Source of the DNA: Halorussus vallis
Lineage (GTDB): Archaea; Halobacteriota; Halobacteria; Halobacteriales; Haladaptataceae
DNA length: 64,000 nt
Reading direction: 5' to 3'
NCBI RefSeq assembly: GCF_024138165.1
Contig: NZ_CP100000.1
Span: 2,418,001-2,482,000, forward strand
Shown here: positions 33,289-42,293 of the stretch, in pieces
Numbering within the stretch: position 1 is the stretch's first letter
How the letters are laid out: each line of letters starts with the position of its first letter
Notes under the pieces: model-generated
What the model saw: the letters and a program-made list of their open reading frames with translations, nothing else
Told to the model about the DNA's origin: nothing
Databases searched by the model: none
Made by a program: the position numbers and the translations under genes

Positions 33289-35063
33289 GCCGCGTCTTCA
33301 CTATTGCACGAGAAGACGCCCGCCGCGCGTCTCGAAGTCGCCTCGTTTGGGGGGCGATCGGACTGCTCGGTGCGATGTTCCTGCCGTCGACGGGCACGAG
33401 TGCAACTCCAGACGTCCATCCGATTTTGGAATATCTTCTCATACTCCCGATGGACCTGATGACCTTCTCGCTCGTGGTCGTCGCTGCCGTCGGATACAGT
33501 GCCGTCGTTAACGAGCGTGTCAACGGAACAGTCCGTTTCGTTCTCGGTCTCCCCGCGACGCGGCGTGACCTCGTCCTCGGGAAACTCCTGTCCCGGCTCG
33601 GAATCGTCGTCGCCGCACTAGCCGTGATCCTCGCCGTTGCCAACATCCTCGTCTACCACGGTTACGGCAGTCCTTACCTGCTTCCGTTCTGGGTGATGGG
33701 GGGATGGATGCTCGTCTACGTCGTCGTCTGGAGTGCCGTGACGGTCGGCTATTCGGCTGCGTTTGACTCGCCGTTCCGCACGCTCGGTGCACTCGTCGTG
33801 ACCCACGTCGTGTTCAGTTTCAATTTCGGCGTGTGGAGCGTCGTCGTTCGGCCGCTGTTCGCGCTCCTGTTCACCGGGTCGCTGGATTCGCCGTCGTACG
33901 AGACACTGGCCACAGCGCCGCTGTGGTTACGCGTCACGGAGCGACTCAACCCCCTCGTCGATTTTTGGACCGCGATGCGCTGGTCGATCGAGTTTGTCGG
34001 CCCGGGAACACCGACCGGCGGGCCACTCCCTCACGTGCTGGGCACGTTGGTCTTTCTGTCGTTCGGGATACTTCCGCTCGCGATCGGAGTACGTCGGTTC
34101 GAGCGAACGGACCTCGGTGGTGAACAGTCCGGCTTCCACGTGGGAGATACGCTTTGGCGGTCACTGTGGAGTGTCCGGACGGTCGTTACGGGAGGAGCAT
34201 CAGCTCCTCGTGCACGAACGCGAGCAAGTCGAATCTGGTGTCTCGCTATCGCGGACCTCAGACACACGCTCCAAAATTGGGTAGTTGCGGGTGCCCTCGT
34301 CGTTACACTCTTGCTCGCGGGACCCTCTCTCTGGGGAGCCATCGACGCGAACTCGGTCTTCACCCACACGCAGGTCCTCACGCGGATTCACCTCTCGTTC
34401 ACACTTCCCGTATTGGTACTCGGGATCGCTGTCGGTCACAACGCCATCGTGGGGGAACGTAGTTCCGGAACCGCCAGACTCCTTCTCGGGATGTCGGTCA
34501 CGCGCCGTAACCTCTTCCTCGGAAAACTCCTGTCTCGCGTGGGGATTACTGTCGCTACTCTTCTTCCGCTTCTCCTCTTCGCTGAGGCGCTCGTTGTGAC
34601 GCGCCTCGGTAATCCTTATCCTGGCGCGTTCCTCGCATGGGCAGGGTGGACTCTTCTGTACGCGACTGTGTGGACTGTCACGACCGTGAGTTTCTCCGCA
34701 GCAGTCTCATCGCGGTACCGTTCACTGGCCGTGATATTCGCCACGTATCTCCTCTTCGGCAGATTGTGGGATTCACTGATACTCTCCCCAGTGGCGTTTG
34801 TCGTTACCGGGCAATTTTCGGCGGAGGAGTTCGCACGGACTGCCAACCCTCCAGCGTGGTTCCGGTACTCCGAGCATCTCAATCCGTTCGTCGCACTCGG
34901 TACCATCCGTGAAGGGCTGTTCGAGGCGACCGGATACGGGACTCCGCATACGGATTTGGTCTTACCGCTCTTCCTGTACAGCGTGGTAGTCTCGGTTCTG
35001 TTCGTGGCCGGAATAATCGTGTTCGGTGAAAGACGGTTCGACCGAAGCGGCTTCAGATACTAA
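33285..35063 (+). CDS. ABC exporter permease, internally duplicated
   Basis: 592 residues, about 12 helices. The two halves are homologous: ERVNGTVRFVLGLPATRRD with LVLGKLLSRLGI in the first is repeated as ERSSGTARLLLGMSVTRRN with LFLGKLLSRVGI in the second, and each half ends with a short loop before a helix pair (WLRVTERLNPLVDFWT / WFRYSEHLNPFVALGT). A normal ABC-2 permease is one half and works as a dimer, so this is a fused pseudo-dimer. Substrate unknown. Confidence 0.88.
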   Translation: MSRVFTIAREDARRASRSRLVWGAIGLLGAMFLPSTGTSATPDVHPILEYLLILPMDLMTFSLVVVAAVGYSAVVNERVNGTVRFVLGLPATRRDLVLGKLLSRLGIVVAALAVILAVANILVYHGYGSPYLLPFWVMGGWMLVYVVVWSAVTVGYSAAFDSPFRTLGALVVTHVVFSFNFGVWSVVVRPLFALLFTGSLDSPSYETLATAPLWLRVTERLNPLVDFWTAMRWSIEFVGPGTPTGGPLPHVLGTLVFLSFGILPLAIGVRRFERTDLGGEQSGFHVGDTLWRSLWSVRTVVTGGASAPRARTRASRIWCLAIADLRHTLQNWVVAGALVVTLLLAGPSLWGAIDANSVFTHTQVLTRIHLSFTLPVLVLGIAVGHNAIVGERSSGTARLLLGMSVTRRNLFLGKLLSRVGITVATLLPLLLFAEALVVTRLGNPYPGAFLAWAGWTLLYATVWTVTTVSFSAAVSSRYRSLAVIFATYLLFGRLWDSLILSPVAFVVTGQFSAEEFARTANPPAWFRYSEHLNPFVALGTIREGLFEATGYGTPHTDLVLPLFLYSVVVSVLFVAGIIVFGERRFDRSGFRY

Positions 35064-35143
35064 CGTGACTAGCGTTTCCAAAGGAAGCGATACAGCCGCT
35101 TAGGAGACGAAACACGCCGGTTACGAACTGCGCAAAATCCGGA

Positions 35144-35216
35144 TGGGATCGCCCGGATTCGAACCGGGGTTATCGGCACCCAAGGCCGAAAGGATACCAA
35201 GCTACCCCACGATCCC
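35144..35216 (-). tRNA. tRNA-Pro (anticodon TGG)
   Basis: 73 bases folding into a full cloverleaf. The acceptor stem pairs GGGATCG with CGATCCC and the discriminator is A. The anticodon stem TCGGC/GCCGA closes the loop CTTGGGT, giving anticodon TGG. The T-arm has GGTTCGAATCC. CCA is not encoded, as is usual here. Confidence 0.97.
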
Positions 35217-35240
35217 GTAGACTTTCCTAGCGCGTCACCG

Positions 35241-35250
35241 TATGTAAAGG
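35241..35250 (-). promoter_or_regulatory. TATA box of tRNA-Pro
   Basis: Minus-strand CCTTTACATA lies 25-34 bases before the tRNA 5' end at 35216. Confidence 0.5.
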
Positions 35251-35289
35251 ATTTCGTTTGTCCCGCGAACCGCCCGAAGTGCCGCGAAC

Positions 35290-37107
35290 TCACGGGTGAA
35301 GGGGCCAGAACGCCGCGATGCCGAGCGTCGTCACGACCGCGAAGACGAGTTGGAGCGGCGTCCCGACCCGGACGTAGTCGGTGAACTTGTAGCCGCCGGG
35401 ACCGTAGACGAACAGGTTGGTCTGGTAGCCGACGGGGGTCATGAACGCCGTCGAGGCCGCGAACGTCACCGCGAGCACGAACGAGAAGGCGTTCACGCCG
35501 AGCTGGGCGGCGGCCTCGACTGCGACCGGAATCATCAGGACGACGCTGGCGTTGTTGCTGATGATGTTGGTCAGCAGCGCGGTCACGAGGTAAAACAGCC
35601 CCAGTACCACGATCGGGGGCATGAAGTCGGCGCTCACCACGACGAGTTGGGCCAGCAGGTCGGCCGCGCCGGTTTCCTCCATGGCGATGCCGAGCGGGAT
35701 GACCCCCGCCAGCAGGAAGATGACGTCCCACTCGACGGCGTCGTACACCTCCGGGGGTTTGAGCACGCCGGTGAGCACCATCGCCACCGCGCCCGCGAGC
35801 GCCGACACCATGATTGGGAGCAGGTCGAGCGCCGCGACCGCGACGGCGGCCGCGACGATGCCGATGGCGATCGGAATCTTCGACTCGCGGTAGTCGGGTT
35901 GCTCTATCTCCTGGGCGACGATGAAGTCGCGGTTGACGTTGAGCCGCGAGATGCTCTCGGGAGTCGCCTGGATCAGCAGCGTGTCGCCGACCTGAAGTTC
36001 GGCGCGGTCCATCCGCTTGCGGATGTACTCCGGGCCGCGCCGGAGCGCCAGCACCGTCGCGTCGTAGCGTTCCCGGAAGTTAGTGCTGGCGAGCGTCTCG
36101 GCGACCAGCGACGACCGGGGCGCGATGACGACCTCGACCAGGCTCCGCTCGGTGTCCTCGCCTTCGAGTTCCTCCTCGTCGACGTCGACGTTCGGCAGGA
36201 GCGACAGCCCCTCGGTGTTGAGCAGTTCGACGAGGGTGTCGCGGTCGGTCCGGAGCGCGAACACGTCGCCCGCCTGGATCTCCTTCGGTCCCAGCGGTTC
36301 GACGAACGTCTGGCGCTCGCGGATGAGTTGGACGAGGTCGAGGTCGAACGGCGTCTCGTCGAGCGCGTCGGCGACGGTCTGGCCGACCAGCGGCGACTCG
36401 GCCCCCACCGTCACCTCGGTCAGGTAGTCGGCCATCTCGAACTCCTCGGTGAGGTCCTCCTTCGGCGGGATGCGGGCCGGCAGGAGCCACCGGCCGACCG
36501 TCATGAGGTAGATGGCGCCGACGATGGTGACGATGATGCCGAGTTGGGTGAACTCGAACATCGAGAACGCGTGAAGTCCGAGGTCGGGGTTCTCCTGGGC
36601 GAGTCGCGCGGTCAGGTCGCTGGCGAGGATGTTCGTGGACGTGCCGATGAGGGTGAGCGTCCCGCCGAACATCGAGGCGTACGACAGCGGAATGAGGAGC
36701 TTCGAGGGCGAGGTCTTGCCCTCGTGTGCGAGGTCGGTCACCATCGGGAGCAGGATGGCGACCGCGGCGGTGTTGTTGATGAATCCGGAGATGGAGCCGA
36801 CGACGCCGATGGTCGCGCCGAGTTGGCGGCGCTCGTCGTCGCGGGTGAACGCCGCTATCTTCCGGCCGAGTATCTGGACCGCGCCCGTGCGCTGGACGCC
36901 GTAGCTCAGCACGAACATCGCCAGCACCGTGACGGTCGCGGTGCTGGCGAACCCCGAAACCCCCTGGGCGGGCGACACCCGGGTCCAGGGTTCGAGCACC
37001 ATCAGCGACACCATGATGCCGATGGCGGTGATGTCGATGGGGACCGGCTCGGTCGCGAACAGCGCGAGCGCGATCAGGACGATGGCGAAAACCACGACGA
37101 TACCCAT
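35290..37107 (-). CDS. SLC13/DASS-type anion permease with TrkA-C domains
   Basis: About 605 residues from the ATG at 37107; GTGs up to 37164 would add at most 19. Helical half one (1-200), a soluble insert with two TrkA-C domains (about 210-390, TVGAESPLVGQTV and VVIAPRSSLVAETL), helical half two. Hairpin motifs NNTAAVAILLP and NIISNNASVVLMIP are the substrate/Na+ sites of the family. It imports sulfate, dicarboxylate or a similar anion; the TrkA-C pair likely gates transport by a ligand. Confidence 0.9.
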   Translation of the reverse strand: MGIVVVFAIVLIALALFATEPVPIDITAIGIMVSLMVLEPWTRVSPAQGVSGFASTATVTVLAMFVLSYGVQRTGAVQILGRKIAAFTRDDERRQLGATIGVVGSISGFINNTAAVAILLPMVTDLAHEGKTSPSKLLIPLSYASMFGGTLTLIGTSTNILASDLTARLAQENPDLGLHAFSMFEFTQLGIIVTIVGAIYLMTVGRWLLPARIPPKEDLTEEFEMADYLTEVTVGAESPLVGQTVADALDETPFDLDLVQLIRERQTFVEPLGPKEIQAGDVFALRTDRDTLVELLNTEGLSLLPNVDVDEEELEGEDTERSLVEVVIAPRSSLVAETLASTNFRERYDATVLALRRGPEYIRKRMDRAELQVGDTLLIQATPESISRLNVNRDFIVAQEIEQPDYRESKIPIAIGIVAAAVAVAALDLLPIMVSALAGAVAMVLTGVLKPPEVYDAVEWDVIFLLAGVIPLGIAMEETGAADLLAQLVVVSADFMPPIVVLGLFYLVTALLTNIISNNASVVLMIPVAVEAAAQLGVNAFSFVLAVTFAASTAFMTPVGYQTNLFVYGPGGYKFTDYVRVGTPLQLVFAVVTTLGIAAFWPLHP

Positions 37108-37248
37108 CGTCAACTCCGGAACTGCCACGGGAGGTACGTCTCGGCGTGCGCTCAAAAAAGACACGTTACGAAGCGGGGGTCGGACGCGTTACGAGGCGGA
37201 TACCGGCGCGGACGGCGCGGGCGCGAGTCGGACCGGCCGGGTCGGCAC

Positions 37249-37539
37249 CTACTCGAACACGGAGACGTAGCCGTCGCCGTCGACGATGACCCTGAAACCG
37301 TGGACGGTGAATTCGAACCGCCAGTCGCCGTCCATCCCCGACTGGTCGAAGAGCGCGTCGAGCGCCTCGAGGTCGACGGCGTCGTACAACCGCAGGTCGG
37401 TGTCCGTGGGGTCGACGTCCTCGACGCGCGCTACGACCTCGATTATCGTCGTGCTGATGTGTCTCTCGTCGCCGTCGTGGTACGTCTCGTACAGCGGAGA
37501 GGGTCCGCCGCGAGGCCCGTCGTCGTTCGCCGTCGACAT
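37249..37539 (-). CDS. HalOD1 output-domain protein
   Basis: 96 residues. The domain pattern is TTIIEVVARVEDVDPTDTDLRLYDAVDLEALDALF, then a strand pair (FEFTVHGFRVIVDGDGYVSV). HalOD1 is a haloarchaeal domain thought to be an output module in signalling; here it stands alone. A second member lies at 49198-49548. A/T-rich bases at 37550-37562 could hold its promoter. Confidence 0.85.
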   Translation of the reverse strand: MSTANDDGPRGGPSPLYETYHDGDERHISTTIIEVVARVEDVDPTDTDLRLYDAVDLEALDALFDQSGMDGDWRFEFTVHGFRVIVDGDGYVSVFE

Positions 37540-37684
37540 TAGTTTCCCTTTTGAAATTACCCCATATGAAAGTCCGGCAGACGAGCGTCTGACGCACCGC
37601 CGGCGACGAGGGACCGATACGCTCCGAGGCCGAGCGACCGTCGCGGCCCGAAATCACGTGGCGATGCGTGCCGTACGCGACTGC

Positions 37685-37834
37685 ATGTCGGAGCCAGACC
37701 CGCACGACGAGGAACCGCCGTACACGTTCGAGTGCATGGACTGCGGCTATCGGACCGAGGCCGACCACACCCCCGGCGAGTGCCCGAAGTGCGGCGGCGA
37801 GATGGAGAACATCAGTCGCGCGAGAGAATCGTAG
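37685..37834 (+). CDS. Rubrerythrin-like zinc-ribbon microprotein
   Basis: 49 residues: an acidic N-terminus, then a rubredoxin/rubrerythrin-type knuckle pair CMDCGYRTEADHTPGECPKCG. Four cysteines could bind zinc or iron. Similar tiny proteins (DUF7129) are common in haloarchaea. Start at the ATG 37685. Role unknown. Confidence 0.7.
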   Translation: MSEPDPHDEEPPYTFECMDCGYRTEADHTPGECPKCGGEMENISRARES

Positions 37835-37888
37835 GAACGCCGGTCGCCGGTCGTCTTCGTCGTGAGGCGCTACTCTTTTCGCGAGGCG

Positions 37889-39943
37889 CTACTCGTCTTC
37901 GCCGTGGAGTTCGAGTTCCGCGACGATCTCGAAGGGGTCTTTCTCCTTGCGGATGCCGTCGAGTATCTTGAACGCCTCGTCGGGCGCGAGGAAGTGGGTC
38001 GTGACGACCCGACCGAGGTCGGTCGGCGAGAGGCCGTCGATGAACCCGTACTCCAAGAGCTTTCCGAGCGCGTGCTTGGTCGGCACCTTGCCGATCATCC
38101 GGTCGTTGAGTCGCTTGGCGGCCGACCCGCCGACCGTGATGTTCGCCAGCGTCTCCTCGACCGCGGCGCTCTCGTCGTAGAGGGTCCGGACGTCCTCCAT
38201 CTCCCCCTTGAGCAGTTTGAACGCCACCTCGTCCTCGGACATCTCCATGCTGTTGTGGTAGGCGGCGTCGGGTTCGACGAGGACGTACACCTTCCCGCGG
38301 TCGTGGTAGTCGGGCCGGCCCGCCCGCCCGAGCATCTGGTGGAACTCCTGGACCGAGAGCCACTCGATGCCCATCGCGAGGTTGTCGAAGATGACCTGCG
38401 AGGCCGGGAAGTCGACGCCGGCCGCGAGCGCGGCGGTCGTCACGACCGCCGCGAGGTCCTGGTTCGCGAACATCCGCTCGACCTTCTTCCGCCGGCCGTA
38501 GTCGAGGCCGGCGTGGTACGGCGCGGAACTGTACTCCAGCCTGCGCGATATCTCGTGACAGCGCCGCCGGGAGTTGGTGAAGATGATGGTCTGGCCGCGG
38601 TAGTCCTTCGAGGACTTCCGGTCGAACTCCCGCCTGACGAGTTTGTTCTCGATGTCGGGTTTCTCCTGGCCGTCGGCGAAGGTGACGTGGCGTTCGAGCG
38701 GGACCGGCCGCTCCTCGAACTCCACGAGGTTCGCCTCCAGGGACTTCGCGAGGTCCGATGGGTTGCCGACAGTCGCCGAGAGGTAGACCCACTGGGCGCC
38801 GCCGTACCGGTTGCGCTTCTTCGCCCGCGTCTCGCAGTAGTATTTCAGTCGGGCGATGAGGCCGTCGAGGCGGTGGCCCCGCTCCTGCTCCTTGAGGGTG
38901 TGGACCTCGTCGATGACGACCGTCCCGATGTCCCCCAGGTCGCGGCCGGTCCGGAGCGCGTGGTCGATGCCCTCGTACGTGCCGACGATGACGTCGGCGC
39001 TCGGGTCGAAGGCGTGGCCGTCGTCCCGGACCCTGCTCGCGCCGACCCGGATGGTTACGTCCACGAGGTCGCCGTACTCCTCTTTGAAGTCCTCGTGTTT
39101 TTGGTTGGCGAGCGCAACGAGGGGAACCAGAAAGAGCATCTTGCCCTTGCCGTCGAGCACACGGTCGATGCCGGTCATCTCGCCGACGAGGGTCTTGCCG
39201 GTCGCGGTGGCGCTCACGACCAACTGGTCGTCGCCGTCAAGCAGACCGTTTTGGACAGCAAGGCTCTGGACCGGCAGCAGTTCCTCGAAGCGGTCCTCCA
39301 GCAGGGTCTGGATGTCCGGGTGGAGGTCGAGCGACGGTACGTCGACCGTCTCGACGTCCTCTACGTTCGCGCTTATCTCGTCGAACTTCGTGAGGTCGGG
39401 GTCGAGTTGCCCCTTCAGGAGGTTGGTGATGCGTTCCAAGTCCTGGACTTCGAGTAGCAGGTCCTCCAGGCGGTCCTGGGCCGCCCGGGTGAGGTCGCCC
39501 CGGAACGAAAGTTCGCGTTCGAGTTCCGCTATCGCGCAGTCCGGACAGATGTGCTCCTCGCCCGCGTCCACGGCGGTTTCGGAGGTGATGGGCGAGTAGT
39601 GACCGTCCGAGGCGCAGAACCGGCAGGTCCGCACGACCTTCGCCTCCAGTTGGTAGCCGTCGAGCATCTCCTGGAGTTCCTCGCGCGCCTCGGGGGAGGT
39701 CTGCTGGGAGATGCGGATGCGGCCGGCTCTGCGTGCGATTTCGACGAACTGGTCGGGACTGCGTGGCTCCTCGCTGCTCCCCCGCTTGACCCGGAACTTC
39801 CCGGGTCGCGGGCCGGCGCTCGTCTCCGCGAGTTCGAGTTTCGCCCGGAAGACGCGCTCGCCGTCGCGGTTCACCACCGCGACGTAGTCTCCGGCCGACT
39901 CGTGGAGGAACAGCGTGTCCACCTGCGGGACCTGCTTCGACAC
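37889..39943 (-). CDS. Ski2-like DEAD/DEAH-box helicase
   Basis: 684 residues. An N-terminal module with a zinc ribbon (C107, C110, C133, C136) and a coiled segment (about 135-185) precede a helicase core: Walker A SATATGKT (244-251), DEVH (345-348), SATVG, then the second RecA domain with QMLGRAGRPDYHD. C-terminal tail is acidic. The DEVH box and QxxGRAGR place it with Ski2/Hel308-type enzymes, which unwind DNA or RNA. The zinc ribbon is unlike bacterial relatives. Confidence 0.88.
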   Translation of the reverse strand: MSKQVPQVDTLFLHESAGDYVAVVNRDGERVFRAKLELAETSAGPRPGKFRVKRGSSEEPRSPDQFVEIARRAGRIRISQQTSPEAREELQEMLDGYQLEAKVVRTCRFCASDGHYSPITSETAVDAGEEHICPDCAIAELERELSFRGDLTRAAQDRLEDLLLEVQDLERITNLLKGQLDPDLTKFDEISANVEDVETVDVPSLDLHPDIQTLLEDRFEELLPVQSLAVQNGLLDGDDQLVVSATATGKTLVGEMTGIDRVLDGKGKMLFLVPLVALANQKHEDFKEEYGDLVDVTIRVGASRVRDDGHAFDPSADVIVGTYEGIDHALRTGRDLGDIGTVVIDEVHTLKEQERGHRLDGLIARLKYYCETRAKKRNRYGGAQWVYLSATVGNPSDLAKSLEANLVEFEERPVPLERHVTFADGQEKPDIENKLVRREFDRKSSKDYRGQTIIFTNSRRRCHEISRRLEYSSAPYHAGLDYGRRKKVERMFANQDLAAVVTTAALAAGVDFPASQVIFDNLAMGIEWLSVQEFHQMLGRAGRPDYHDRGKVYVLVEPDAAYHNSMEMSEDEVAFKLLKGEMEDVRTLYDESAAVEETLANITVGGSAAKRLNDRMIGKVPTKHALGKLLEYGFIDGLSPTDLGRVVTTHFLAPDEAFKILDGIRKEKDPFEIVAELELHGEDE

Positions 39944-40124
39944 GCTTCGAGGTAGTGGCTCGCGGTATTTGAGCGGTTCGGAACGTGGGACGACGACACC
40001 CGCGAGGGTAGATACCGCACTGCACGTCAGCTACCTCCATCGAATCGTTCTCAGTTTCCGACGCCGCAACGCCGCGGTATCGGAGGCCGAAGAACGGTGT
40101 GAACTGCCCCGGAAACGCGACGAT

Positions 40125-40199
40125 AACCGGCGGTAAGCCGGCGATAACCTTCCGTACCCGGCGTTACCGCCGGACTACCGGCGGGCAACCGGTGAATAA
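40125..40199. repeat. Cluster of CCGGCG-type motifs, direct and inverted
   Basis: Between the helicase start and the small gene at 40249 (305 bases, no other gene) lie AACCGGCGGTAA (40125-40136), CCGGCGATAACC (40138-40149), CCCGGCGTTACC (40158-40169), TTACCGCCGG (40164-40173, the inverse of the first) and ACCGGCGG (40177-40184). This looks like an operator array for one or both divergent genes. Confidence 0.4.
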
Positions 40200-40248
40200 C
40201 AAAGGTAGCGTGGTCGCAAGCGCGGAACGAGCGTAGAATCGATAGACC

Positions 40249-40422
40249 ATGAGGGGGAGACACAACGAACGGTTACCCGAGCGCTTCGACGACCAAGTTA
40301 CCCTTGAAATAGAGGAGCGCGACGAGGGACGACCGACGATTCGGATGCAGGATAGCTCGGTGAAAGAGGCGTGGATCTCCGCCGATATCGAGGCCCTCGT
40401 CTCGCTACCCGAATACGAATAG
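40249..40422 (+). CDS. DUF7331-like small acidic protein
   Basis: 57 residues from the ATG at 40249. The protein has TLEIEERDEGRPTIRMQDSSV, then KEAWISADIEALVSL, which resembles haloarchaeal proteins named DUF7331. It ends one base before the stop of the convergent cupin gene. Codon use is gene-like. Function unknown. Confidence 0.6.
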   Translation: MRGRHNERLPERFDDQVTLEIEERDEGRPTIRMQDSSVKEAWISADIEALVSLPEYE

Positions 40423-40797
40423 TTACTCTACGAGTTCTATCTCGTCGTCGCCGTTCGGCACGGCGCACAGGAACGCGCCCGGCGCGTCGCTCTCGTTGCG
40501 GTACCAGTGGACGACGCCCGCCGGGATGAGCAACGAATCGCCTTCTTCGACGGTGTATTCTTCGTCACCGATTCCGACCACGTACTCGCCCGAGAGGACG
40601 TACTGTTCGTGTTCGACCTCGTTGGTGTGTTCGGGGACCTCCGCGCCCGGTTCGAGTTCGAACCGCCGGATGGCGAAGTTCGGCGCGCCCTGCTCCTCGC
40701 CGACGAGGACGCCCTTCGACATGCCTTCGGCGGCGTCGACCGTTTCGTACTCAATTTCGTCGCTCCGGCGGACCAGCGGCTTGGGTGTCTGGCTCAT
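40423..40797 (-). CDS. Cupin-domain protein
   Basis: 124 residues from the ATG at 40797. A single cupin barrel: metal-site motif 1 PEHTNEVEHEQYVLSGEYVVG (two His, Glu) and motif 2 PAGVVHWYRN (His). One metal ion is expected. It may be a small-molecule dioxygenase, isomerase or sensor; the substrate is unknown. Only 67 bases separate its start from the TnpB stop upstream. Confidence 0.85.
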   Translation of the reverse strand: MSQTPKPLVRRSDEIEYETVDAAEGMSKGVLVGEEQGAPNFAIRRFELEPGAEVPEHTNEVEHEQYVLSGEYVVGIGDEEYTVEEGDSLLIPAGVVHWYRNESDAPGAFLCAVPNGDDEIELVE

Positions 40798-40864
40798 GGC
40801 GAACCGTACGGACGGCGAGTATAAAAGAGTCAGTCGACTCGCCAAGTCCGCGACCGGACCGTCC

Positions 40865-42076
40865 TCACTCCGACCGCGGCGCTCGTTCGAGTTCCTCGTA
40901 GGGGACGAAGCCGTCTTCGGGCGTGACGACGCCCGACTGAAGCGCGCAGGCGGCCGCGCCGAGGCCCCGAGAGGAGAGCGGGCCGCGGCGGACGCACCGG
41001 AACGCGATGTTCTTCGCGGCGTTGTAGTCGTCGTTCGCCGACGCCCCGCACTTCAGGCACTCGAACTCCCCGGCTTCGAGGTTCCGGTTCTGCGGGTGGG
41101 TGAACCCGCATTCCATGCACCGCTGGCTGGTGTACTCGGGGTTGACCTCGGCGACGAGGATGCCCCGTTCGGCCGCCCGGTACTCCACGAACGAGAGCAG
41201 GCGCCCGAACAGCCACTCGTCGAACCCGCCGACTGCAGGGTCGAGTTCGCACACTTCGCTCAGTTCGCCGAAGGCGATTATCTCACAGCCGTACTGCTCG
41301 GCTTCGGCGACGATGCCGTTTGCGACCTCGTGGAGGCGCTGGCGGACGAATCGGTCGGTCCGGTCGCCGGCCTGCCGGAGGGTTCGCCTGGCGCTCCGGG
41401 TACCCGTCGCCTCCAGCGAGGCCCGAACCGACTCGAACTCCTCGCGCCGGTAGTTGAGTTCGGTCGCCGGGAAGAACCGCGCGGTGCTGGTGACCGCGAG
41501 GTTCCCGATGCCGAGGTCGACGCCCAGCACCGTCGCGCCCTCGGTGGGCGGTTCGACGTTCGGCCTGGGCGTCCGGAACCCGAGGTGGATGTCGAACTCG
41601 CCGTCGCGGTAGTGGAGCGTGCTCTTGGCTGGTTCCCAGCGCTCGTCGTCGAGGTACTGCGACTGGTAGCCGCCGTCGGCCGGCAGGTCGAGGTCGCAAC
41701 GGACTCGGTCGCCGGTGGTCGTGAGGCTGATCGAGCGGTCGTCGAAGACGGTCATCGTCCGGGTGTCGAAGGTGACGGCCGGACTAGTGAACTCCGGTTT
41801 GGACCCACCGCGGGCCCGAGCGCGCTTGATGGCTTCCGCGGCGCGGTGGGTCGCCAGTACGACGTGCTGGCTCCCGAGCGCGGTGCGCTCGCGGAGTTCG
41901 TCGTACGCGAGTTGCTGGACTTCGCTCCGGGTGTGGCAGACGCCCCAGGCCTCGTTGACCGCGAGTTGGCACCCGCGTCGCCACTCATCGACCAACTCGC
42001 CCAACCGCGTTGCCTCGTCCGGCGCGACCGAGAGTCCGGTAACCGCCGTCCGTCTGAAATATTCGGTGTCGGCCAC
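40865..42076 (-). CDS. tnpB: TnpB-type RNA-guided nuclease (IS1341-like, solo)
   Basis: 403 residues from a GTG at 42076. The RuvC triad fits D187 (GVDLGIGN), E271 (FGELSEV) and D350 (NDDYNAAKN); the zinc ribbon is C320, C323, C340, C343. All catalytic residues are present. No TnpA transposase is nearby, as in IS1341-type elements. TnpB proteins use a guide RNA from the 3' end of their own gene to cut next to a short motif. The guide would cover the last part of the gene and the 67 bases before the cupin start. Element ends are not clear. Confidence 0.88.
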   Translation of the reverse strand: MADTEYFRRTAVTGLSVAPDEATRLGELVDEWRRGCQLAVNEAWGVCHTRSEVQQLAYDELRERTALGSQHVVLATHRAAEAIKRARARGGSKPEFTSPAVTFDTRTMTVFDDRSISLTTTGDRVRCDLDLPADGGYQSQYLDDERWEPAKSTLHYRDGEFDIHLGFRTPRPNVEPPTEGATVLGVDLGIGNLAVTSTARFFPATELNYRREEFESVRASLEATGTRSARRTLRQAGDRTDRFVRQRLHEVANGIVAEAEQYGCEIIAFGELSEVCELDPAVGGFDEWLFGRLLSFVEYRAAERGILVAEVNPEYTSQRCMECGFTHPQNRNLEAGEFECLKCGASANDDYNAAKNIAFRCVRRGPLSSRGLGAAACALQSGVVTPEDGFVPYEELERAPRSE

Positions 42077-42115
42077 GATGTACGTCAGTGTTTCAGGGGG
42101 GCTCTTGAATACTTT

Positions 42116-42129
42116 GGGTTTAATTGAGG
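42116..42129 (-). promoter_or_regulatory. TATA-like box of tnpB
   Basis: Minus-strand CCTCAATTAAACCC lies 40-53 bases before the GTG at 42076. Confidence 0.35.
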
Positions 42130-42260
42130 TCCTAAACTATAGGGCGAACTCGCGGTATCGTTCTCGGCGGCGGGTCGAAAAGTGGACGGCGGCGCGAGGG
42201 CCGGGGGAAGACGTCCGTGTTTCGGGCCACGTTCGCGAGAGACGCCGTGAGCGCCACCAC

Positions 42261-42270
42261 ATCGTTAAGA
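42261..42270 (+). promoter_or_regulatory. TATA-like box of the site-2 protease gene
   Basis: ATCGTTAAGA lies 24-33 bases before the ATG at 42294, fitting a leaderless mRNA. Confidence 0.5.
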
Positions 42271-42293
42271 GTCTACCACGATTACGTTCACAT

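Noticed and set aside
35144-35216. tRNA-Pro as an integration site for the ABC segment
   Set aside because: I could not find a second copy of the tRNA 3' end on the low-coordinate side, and no integrase gene is near.
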